The notes beneath the pieces are model-generated. The model did no database searches and had not been told where the DNA came from. It worked only from the letters and a program-made list of their open reading frames with translations. Source: Bradyrhizobium sp. CCGUVB1N3 (GTDB lineage Bacteria; Pseudomonadota; Alphaproteobacteria; Rhizobiales; Xanthobacteraceae). From it: a stretch of 64,000 nucleotides of DNA. Made by a program: the position numbers and the translations under genes. Every line of letters starts with the position of its first letter. The first letter of the stretch is position 1. The stretch covers positions 1,302,001-1,366,000 of the forward strand of contig NZ_JANADR010000001.1 in the NCBI RefSeq assembly GCF_024199925.1. The letters are read 5' to 3'. Shown here one piece after another: positions 59,583-64,000 of this stretch.

Positions 59583-59611
59583 AAAAGCCCGGAGCGCTGC
59601 TCCGGGCTTTT
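59583..59611. terminator. Bidirectional rho-independent terminator
   Basis: AAAAGCCCGGAGC-GCT-GCTCCGGGCTTTT between convergent genes at 59395 and 59629; T-runs on both strands. Confidence 0.9.
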
Positions 59612-59628
59612 CGTTTCGCCGCTTGGTT

Positions 59629-59904
59629 TTACCAGTGACGCCAGTGATGGTGCCGGTAGTAGACCGGTCCGCCGTAATAGGCGTAAGGACCCGGTCCGTA
59701 GTAATAGCTCGGACCATAGTCATAGTAGCTCGGGCCATAATAATATGGATGGGACGCGGCGATCGCGCCCGCCGTGAGTGCGCCGGCTGCGAGACCGAAC
59801 GCAAGACCCGGTCCGATGCCGCGCCCGCGCGCCTCTGCCGGTGCCGCAATCGCGGTCGCGCCGACGGTCGCAACGGCGGCCAGAACTGCCAAAGTCTTTC
59901 TCAT
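59629..59904 (-). CDS. Secreted Gly/Tyr/His-rich protein
   Basis: 91 residues from the ATG at 59904 with ribosome site GGAGGAG. Signal peptide (MRKTLAVLAAVATVGATAIA, cleavage near AEA), a Gly/Ala hydrophobic stretch, then repeated Tyr/Pro/Gly (PSYYDYGPSYYYGPGPYAYY) and a His-rich end. Upstream, GCAAC-N16-CGTT on the minus strand is one base off the EcfG consensus. Probably an envelope protein. Confidence 0.7.
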   Translation of the reverse strand: MRKTLAVLAAVATVGATAIAAPAEARGRGIGPGLAFGLAAGALTAGAIAASHPYYYGPSYYDYGPSYYYGPGPYAYYGGPVYYRHHHWRHW

Positions 59905-60092
59905 GCGCTTTCTCCTCCATCGCTCTCGGAGGACCAACGCCTGCACCGCCCGATGGTTGCGGGCGATCGACGCCGGCGAAACCCGGGCCATTCGAAAAAA
60001 ATCGAGCCAATGTGGAACAAACGGGCTCGCCGGCGCATTTGACCTGCAAGTGCAGCAGCCTCCGCCATCCGGGTCGAGGCGAAAGCACGAAG

Positions 60093-60129
60093 ACCCCGTC
60101 AGCATCCTCCGTGGTGTTGGCGGGGTTTT
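60093..60129 (+). terminator. Orphan terminator
   Basis: ACCCCGTCA and TTGGCGGGGT arms followed by TTT. No plus-strand gene ends nearby, so it may close a small RNA transcribed from about 59910-60090. Confidence 0.5.
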
Positions 60130-60197
60130 CAATTTCAGGGCGAGGTGGCAGCAGAGGCGTCCCCTTGCCAATGGGGAGGGCATTTGAGGAGGTCCGT

Positions 60198-60428
60198 TTG
60201 CCGATTGCCGCATTGCTGGCCCGCATCCGCAGGCTCATCCCCAGACGCAAAGATGAACACTATGAGGAGATCGTCCGCAGCTTCGGCGTCGGCGCCTTGC
60301 GCCCGCCACCTACCCCAATGAGCGACGGAGAACTTGCCCGTGCGATCGCCGAGTTCCTGAAGGACTCGCCTTCAGCAAGCTCGGTCTCCAGCCTCGGGCG
60401 GCGACTGGATCCATCCTCCGGGACCTGA
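60198..60428 (+). CDS. Small hypothetical protein
   Basis: 76 residues from a TTG at 60198, chosen for its ribosome site GAGGAGG. Basic start (PIAALLARIRRLIPRRKDEH) then YEEIVRSFGVGALRPPPTPM and GELARAIAEFLKDS. Function unknown. Confidence 0.45.
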   Translation: MPIAALLARIRRLIPRRKDEHYEEIVRSFGVGALRPPPTPMSDGELARAIAEFLKDSPSASSVSSLGRRLDPSSGT

Positions 60429-60450
60429 GCAACTTTCTCGTCACGGTCTC

Positions 60451-60475
60451 GGAACAAACCCGCCTCATGCACGTT
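60451..60475 (+). promoter_or_regulatory. EcfG-type promoter, perfect consensus
   Basis: GGAAC at 60451-60455, 16 bases, CGTT at 60472-60475. 30 bases upstream of the microprotein at 60506. Confidence 0.65.
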
Positions 60476-60505
60476 GGCTATCCTCGTTCGCGCAGAGAGG
60501 CTGCG

Positions 60506-60625
60506 ATGCCCGCGTGGCTTGAAGTCCTGCTCAACCTGGTCGGCTACGCCGGCTTCCTAGCGCTCGCCGCGCGCAGCGCCTCGCGAGCGCGCGGCCCCGG
60601 CGATGACTCACATTTGCGGCAATAG
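60506..60625 (+). CDS. Membrane microprotein behind an EcfG-type promoter
   Basis: 39 residues from the ATG at 60506 with AGAGAGG upstream. One hydrophobic helix (WLEVLLNLVGYAGFLALAAR) and a polar tail. The promoter implies control by the general stress sigma factor EcfG. Function unknown. Confidence 0.5.
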   Translation: MPAWLEVLLNLVGYAGFLALAARSASRARGPGDDSHLRQ

Positions 60626-60648
60626 GATTCGAACGAGCGGCGGCGCAC

Positions 60649-60855
60649 TCAGTGCGTCTGAGGCGGTTGCCCCGCCGTCCGCACCAGCCGGTCAGCCTTC
60701 ACGAGCACATGCGAGCCGTCTTCCACCTGCGGACGCAGCGAGAAGCTGACCATCACGAAGGCGGCGCAGAACAGCGTGCCGACGACCGCGACACGACGAA
60801 AGGTCTGTCGGTCGGCCTGGTAGAAGGACGGCGTCGAAGGTGGTGTCATGGCCAT
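60649..60855 (-). CDS. Small membrane protein
   Basis: 68 residues from the ATG at 60855 (60849 possible). Polar start, one span (VAVVGTLFCAAFVMVSFSL), then a periplasmic tail with DGSHVLVKADRLVRTAG. Function unknown. Confidence 0.55.
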   Translation of the reverse strand: MAMTPPSTPSFYQADRQTFRRVAVVGTLFCAAFVMVSFSLRPQVEDGSHVLVKADRLVRTAGQPPQTH

Positions 60856-61016
60856 TGTGCCTGGCTCTCTCGTTTGGCTTTGCCTGCGAGCCGACACCTA
60901 TCGCAATGCGCCGCAACTGCAACGCGATCCGGCTTTTTAACCTAACCGAATAGGGTTATCTGATCTCGCGCAAGCTTTCGTTAGGCTTTGCTGCGCAGCG
61001 CTTTCCGCGCGCGCGG

Positions 61017-61367
61017 TCAGATGTCGGCGAGCCGCTTCAACGTCGCACGAAAGCTCAGGCTGCGGTTGCCGCCGACCAGCACGGTGCCGAACACTTCCGC
61101 CTCCTTTTCGGTGAACGTGCCGGAAAAGCCGCTGGTGACCTCATGCCCGCCGAACAGCGGCCGGACAAAGGCATCGGCAAACGGGGTATGCTGATTGGTG
61201 GCAAGCTCGCCCTTCCAGGTGCCGTTGCCGACCGTGTACGAGCCTTGCGACCAGAAATACGGCCCGCCGCCGAGCAGCACCCCATCCCGCAGCACCAGCA
61301 CGCCGCTATCGCGGCCCTTCACGCCGTCGAGCATGTGGATGTGGATGGAGTAGAGCCCGTTTTTCAT
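61017..61367 (-). CDS. GrlR-like small beta-barrel protein
   Basis: 116 residues from the ATG at 61367. Begins KNGLYSIHIHMLDGVKGRDS and has VLVLRDGVLLGGGPYFWSQG, GNGTWKGELATNQH and FSGTFTEKEAEVFGTVLVGG, the lipocalin-like pattern of GrlR family proteins. GrlR in enteropathogens represses a type III secretion activator, but stand-alone rhizobial members have no known partner. Confidence 0.65.
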   Translation of the reverse strand: MKNGLYSIHIHMLDGVKGRDSGVLVLRDGVLLGGGPYFWSQGSYTVGNGTWKGELATNQHTPFADAFVRPLFGGHEVTSGFSGTFTEKEAEVFGTVLVGGNRSLSFRATLKRLADI

Positions 61368-61540
61368 GGCGGGCCCGATGATACAACCTGGCGCCGACAG
61401 CGTCGAGCAGCGGCGTGAAGCGCGAGCCTGCCATGCGGCCGGTTGCACGCTCCTCCCCCTGCCCTCGCCGCGCGTTTGCTGCTATGGAACGGCCGAACCA
61501 AGCCCGCCTCAGTCAAAGACCGCCTAGGGAGAAAAAGACC

Positions 61541-61993
61541 ATGCGTTACCTCCACACCATGCTGCGCGTGCGCAATCTCGACGTCGCGCTGAAATTCTAC
61601 CAGGACGCGCTCGGCTTGAAGGAGGTGCGGCGGATCGAGAACGACAAAGGGCGCTTCACGCTCGTCTTCCTGTGCTCGGCGGACGATCTCGAAGCGCTCA
61701 AGAAGCAGCCCTCGACGCGCGGCGCGCCGCTGGTCGAGCTCACCTACAATTGGGACGAAGAGAAGTATGGCGAGGATCGCTTCTTCGGCCATCTCGCCTA
61801 TGAGGTCGACGACATCTACGCGACCTGCGATCGGCTGATGAAGGCCGGCATCACCATCAACCGTCCGCCGCGCGACGGCAACATGGCCTTCGTCCGTTCG
61901 CCCGACCTGCACTCGATCGAGCTGCTCCAGAAGGGCGATCCGAAGCCGCCGCAGGAGCCGTGGCTGTCGATGCCGAACACCGGTCACTGGTAA
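61541..61993 (+). CDS. gloA: Lactoylglutathione lyase-like VOC protein
   Basis: 150 residues from the ATG at 61541 (AGGGAGAAA upstream). Glyoxalase I fold: HTMLRVRNLDVALKFYQDAL (first His ligand), VELTYNWDEEKYG, GHLAYEVDDIYATCDRL (second His) and DLHSIELLQKG (Glu ligand). Detoxifies methylglyoxal bound to glutathione. 150 residues is slightly longer than the E. coli enzyme. Confidence 0.87.
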   Translation: MRYLHTMLRVRNLDVALKFYQDALGLKEVRRIENDKGRFTLVFLCSADDLEALKKQPSTRGAPLVELTYNWDEEKYGEDRFFGHLAYEVDDIYATCDRLMKAGITINRPPRDGNMAFVRSPDLHSIELLQKGDPKPPQEPWLSMPNTGHW

Positions 61994-62014
61994 GCAAGCA
62001 CGCACGTTCCACTT

Positions 62015-62039
62015 GGAACGAGCCCTGCCCGGCGGCGTT
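62015..62039 (+). promoter_or_regulatory. EcfG-type promoter, perfect consensus
   Basis: GGAAC at 62015-62019, 16 bases, CGTT at 62036-62039; 35 bases upstream of the 26-residue ORF at 62075. The -35 lies in a small palindrome GTTCCACTTGGAAC. Confidence 0.7.
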
Positions 62040-62074
62040 CTCTCCTCAACGAGGACATATCGAGGAGGACGCGA

Positions 62075-62155
62075 ATGGCGAGAGGGATGTTGCTGTGGTT
62101 GCTTGGCGTGCCGATCCCGGTGATCATTCTGCTGTGGCTGTTCTTCGGCCACTGA
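62075..62155 (+). CDS. Membrane microprotein behind an EcfG-type promoter
   Basis: 26 residues from the ATG at 62075, with a strong ribosome site (CGAGGAGGAC). One very hydrophobic helix (LLWLLGVPIPVIILLWLFFG). Promoter, ribosome site and terminator are all in place, so this is a complete one-gene stress unit. Function unknown. Confidence 0.7.
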   Translation: MARGMLLWLLGVPIPVIILLWLFFGH

Positions 62156-62184
62156 CGCTTGTCACCGGTTGTCGAAAGTGCCTG

Positions 62185-62211
62185 AAAGCTCCGCCGCTGG
62201 CGGAGCTTTTT
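62185..62211 (+). terminator. Rho-independent terminator
   Basis: AAAGCTCCGCC-GCT-GGCGGAGCTTTTT, 30 bases after the microprotein stop. Confidence 0.9.
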
Positions 62212-62298
62212 GCATGAGACGGCTTCGCAAGCGCTGCTCGCGCGCTGCGCGATATTCCGCTATCACCCGCCGCAATGCATGAACGCGGGAGGAGCAAC

Positions 62299-62943
62299 AT
62301 GCCGGAGCAAAAGCTGCAACTGACGGTCTGGGGTCGCGCCAACTCGGTCAACGTCCAGAAGGTGCTGTGGTGCCTGACCGAGCTCGAGCTTGCTTTCGAG
62401 CGCATCGATGCAGGCATGCAGTTCGGCCGCACCCGCGAGGCCGACTACCTCGCGATGAACCCCAATTCCCGCATCCCGACGCTGGTCGACGGCGACTACG
62501 TGCTGTGGGAATCCAATTCCATCATGCGCTATCTCTGTCTCGCCTATTGTCAGGACACGCCGATCTATCCGCAAGCCGCGAGACGACGCGCCGGCGTCGA
62601 CCGCTGGCTCGACTGGACGCTCTCGACGCTCCAGCCGGCCGATCGTCCCGTGTTCTGGGGCATCGTGCGCACGCCGCCGGCCGAGCGCGACATGGTGCAG
62701 ATCCAGAAGGACGCCGACGCGGCGGCCGAGGTCTGGCGCATCCTCGATCAGCAGCTCGCGACACGCCGCTTCGTGGAGGGTGACGACTTCACCATTGCCG
62801 ACATCGCGCTCGGTGCCTATGCGCGGCGCCGGCTCGGCGTCGAGGGCATCACGCGTCCGACGCTTTCGAACCTGAACCGCTGGTTCGCAGAGTTCGCGAG
62901 CCGGCCCGGATTTGAGAAGCATGTCGCACCGCCGATGTCGTGA
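62299..62943 (+). CDS. Glutathione S-transferase family protein
   Basis: 214 residues from the ATG at 62299 (GGGAGGAG upstream). Thioredoxin-like N-domain: TVWGRANSVNVQKVLWCLTE with the catalytic Ser/Asn region, NPNSRIPTLVDGDYVLWESN (cis-Pro and glutathione contacts ES), then an all-helical C-domain with FTIADIALGAYARRRLGVEG. Conjugation or peroxidase substrate unknown. Confidence 0.9.
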   Translation: MPEQKLQLTVWGRANSVNVQKVLWCLTELELAFERIDAGMQFGRTREADYLAMNPNSRIPTLVDGDYVLWESNSIMRYLCLAYCQDTPIYPQAARRRAGVDRWLDWTLSTLQPADRPVFWGIVRTPPAERDMVQIQKDADAAAEVWRILDQQLATRRFVEGDDFTIADIALGAYARRRLGVEGITRPTLSNLNRWFAEFASRPGFEKHVAPPMS

Positions 62944-62945
62944 GG

Positions 62946-63113
62946 TTAACGCCAGCCGCGCTCGACCAGCAGCACGCAGATGACCAGCACCAGCGTGACG
63001 GCAGCGGTCGCAAGCCGCGCAGTCCAGCTCATGCCGCGGCCAACCCACCAGAGCAGCGCGCAATACATCAGGACGGGAACGATGATGTCGAGCGAGAGCC
63101 CGTTCGCCGGCAT
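62946..63113 (-). CDS. Two-span small membrane protein
   Basis: 55 residues from the ATG at 63113: LDIIVPVLMYCALLWWVGRG and LATAAVTLVLVICVLLVERG form a helical hairpin. It starts 6 bases after the stop of the secreted protein gene at 63120, so the two are probably one operon. Function unknown. Confidence 0.55.
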   Translation of the reverse strand: MPANGLSLDIIVPVLMYCALLWWVGRGMSWTARLATAAVTLVLVICVLLVERGWR

Positions 63114-63119
63114 GCGCCG

Positions 63120-63365
63120 CTAGCGCCGGCTCGAAGCGCCAACACCGACATCGAGCGCGCCGCCGATCTTCACGCAGCTGCCGGTGCTCTCGACGCGAAC
63201 GAAGCCCGGGCCGTAGGCGGCGCAGGCATTGGCGCTCCCCGTGCCCCTGAGCGGCAGCACCTTGCCGGCTTGAGGCGATCGATCCGATGTGGGCAGGCGC
63301 GCCGTCTCGGCACGGGCCGAGGAGATTGCGAGACAGCCGATGGCAATGATGGAGAGCGCGCGCAT
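63120..63365 (-). CDS. Small secreted protein with porin-like N-terminal motif
   Basis: 81 residues from the ATG at 63365. Signal peptide (MRALSIIAIGCLAISSARAE), then a mature part ending in CAAYGPGFVRVESTGSCVKI. This cysteine pair and CVKIGG closely follow the start of rhizobial porins (CSxYGxGFYYIPGTDTCIKI), but no barrel follows. Either a fragment-derived small protein or an independent member of that motif family. Confidence 0.6.
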   Translation of the reverse strand: MRALSIIAIGCLAISSARAETARLPTSDRSPQAGKVLPLRGTGSANACAAYGPGFVRVESTGSCVKIGGALDVGVGASSRR

Positions 63366-63421
63366 AGCGCCTTGTAGCGCGAGCACGGCCCGGTTTCCAT
63401 CCGCACCGGCGGCGCCGAAGG

Positions 63422-63676
63422 TCAGATGAATTTGATCCCGGCGGACTTGCCGCGCCGCCAGACCACCTGGCAGCTCTGCCCGGTCCGGGCATCGCGCGCG
63501 AAGGCTAGGCGGATGACGCCGGGCAGTTGAGCCGCGTCCTCGTCAAGCGTGATGCGGGCCCCCGAGCTGGAGATGTCAGCCACGAGGCAATGCCGCGCGG
63601 CAAAACCGCCATCGAGCGTGACCCAGGCGTGCTGGGACAGCAATTTGCGTGCTGCCCGCTTCTTGGTTGCGGCCAT
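63422..63676 (-). CDS. PilZ-domain protein
   Basis: 84 residues from the ATG at 63676. A basic start (KKRAARKLLSQHA) resembles the RxxxR half of the c-di-GMP site; LVADISSSGARITLDED is the D/NxSxxG strand of PilZ, and VVWRRGKSAGIKF closes the barrel. Probable c-di-GMP effector or PilZ-like adaptor; the first arginine pair is degenerate, so binding is not certain. Confidence 0.8.
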   Translation of the reverse strand: MAATKKRAARKLLSQHAWVTLDGGFAARHCLVADISSSGARITLDEDAAQLPGVIRLAFARDARTGQSCQVVWRRGKSAGIKFI

Positions 63677-63886
63677 CGGTTGGAAATCTCCCCCTCCAGC
63701 GCTACCGCAGGGAACCCTAAGAAACCGTTGAAATTGCCTCCGAACTTTCCCAAGGGCCAGTTTCTCCACCGGTCCCAAAAGACGTTCCCGAATGGCTTGC
63801 CCCACCGGCCAAAGGCCACTATACGTTCGCCCGCCGCAGGGCATTCCGGGCACGACTCGTTTGGGCCCCGGCACGGCGCAAGTCTT

Positions 63887-63961
63887 GCTCCCTTCGTCTA
63901 TCGGTTAGGACGCCACCCTTTCACGGTGGAGAGAGCGGTTCGATTCCGCTAGGGAGCGCCA
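63887..63961 (+). tRNA. tRNA-Glu (TTC)
   Basis: 75 bases with encoded CCA. Acceptor GCTCCCT/AGGGAGC, anticodon stem CCACC/GGTGG with loop CTTTCAC (anticodon TTC), T-arm GGTTCGATTCC. Confidence 0.95.
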
Positions 63962-64000
63962 GCACCGGACTTGCTGAAACCAACGTATAGCTATCGCAAT

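Overview
The window reads as chromosome of a Bradyrhizobium-like alphaproteobacterium. Pointers are the high-GC coding style, the aapJQMP amino-acid transporter, the leucine-degradation cluster with a divergent AraC regulator, OpgC, an NDUFS4-type complex I protein, many very small secreted or membrane proteins, several palindromic intergenic repeat families, exact FixK/FNR boxes (TTGA-N6-TCAA) and EcfG-type promoters (GGAAC-N16-CGTT). This is inferred from content; no database was searched.

Layout. 1-10.5 kb: 3' part of a cyclopropane-fatty-acid synthase, cysK, the aapJQMP operon (minus strand), metC and a Na/Pi cotransporter with a PhoU-like tail. 10.6-21.8 kb (minus strand): a lipid-linked sugar cluster (ArnT-like GT83, PAP2 phosphatase, GT2, LAB-N membrane protein), then pbpC and a thioester-type bacterial alpha-2-macroglobulin. 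22.2 kb: tRNA-Arg(TCT), followed to about 36.5 kb by an accessory-looking stretch of microproteins and secreted proteins, a YfhO-like membrane protein, an alpha/beta hydrolase, a DUF1906 plus M15-peptidase fusion, a lytic transglycosylase, gene remnants and palindromic repeats. 36.8-39.8 kb: a TRAP transporter (P, Q, M). 39.8-40.8 kb: an intact IS481-type element sitting inside a palindromic repeat. 40.9-47.8 kb: isovaleryl-CoA dehydrogenase, both methylcrotonyl-CoA carboxylase subunits, HMG-CoA lyase and a divergent AraC regulator. 47.9-51.7 kb: Lrp/AsnC regulator, NDUFS4-like protein, OpgC and small genes.

51.8-56.6 kb is a cryptic integrated element. A 48-bp copy of the 3' end of tRNA-Pro(TGG) lies at 51815-51862 and the intact tRNA at 56578-56654. 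The 4.7 kb between carries a HEPN-motif protein, a GT-C-like membrane protein, a small HExxH peptidase, a GYD-domain protein and several microproteins, with no visible integrase. Two exact FixK/FNR boxes precede the GYD gene and a 29-residue membrane peptide, which suggests that island cargo is tied to the host microoxic regulon.

56.7-64 kb: DUF192 protein, double cold-shock protein, Sir2 deacetylase, an H-NS-like truncated ORF, stress-type small proteins (two behind perfect EcfG promoters), a GrlR-like protein, glyoxalase-family protein, glutathione S-transferase, PilZ protein and tRNA-Glu.
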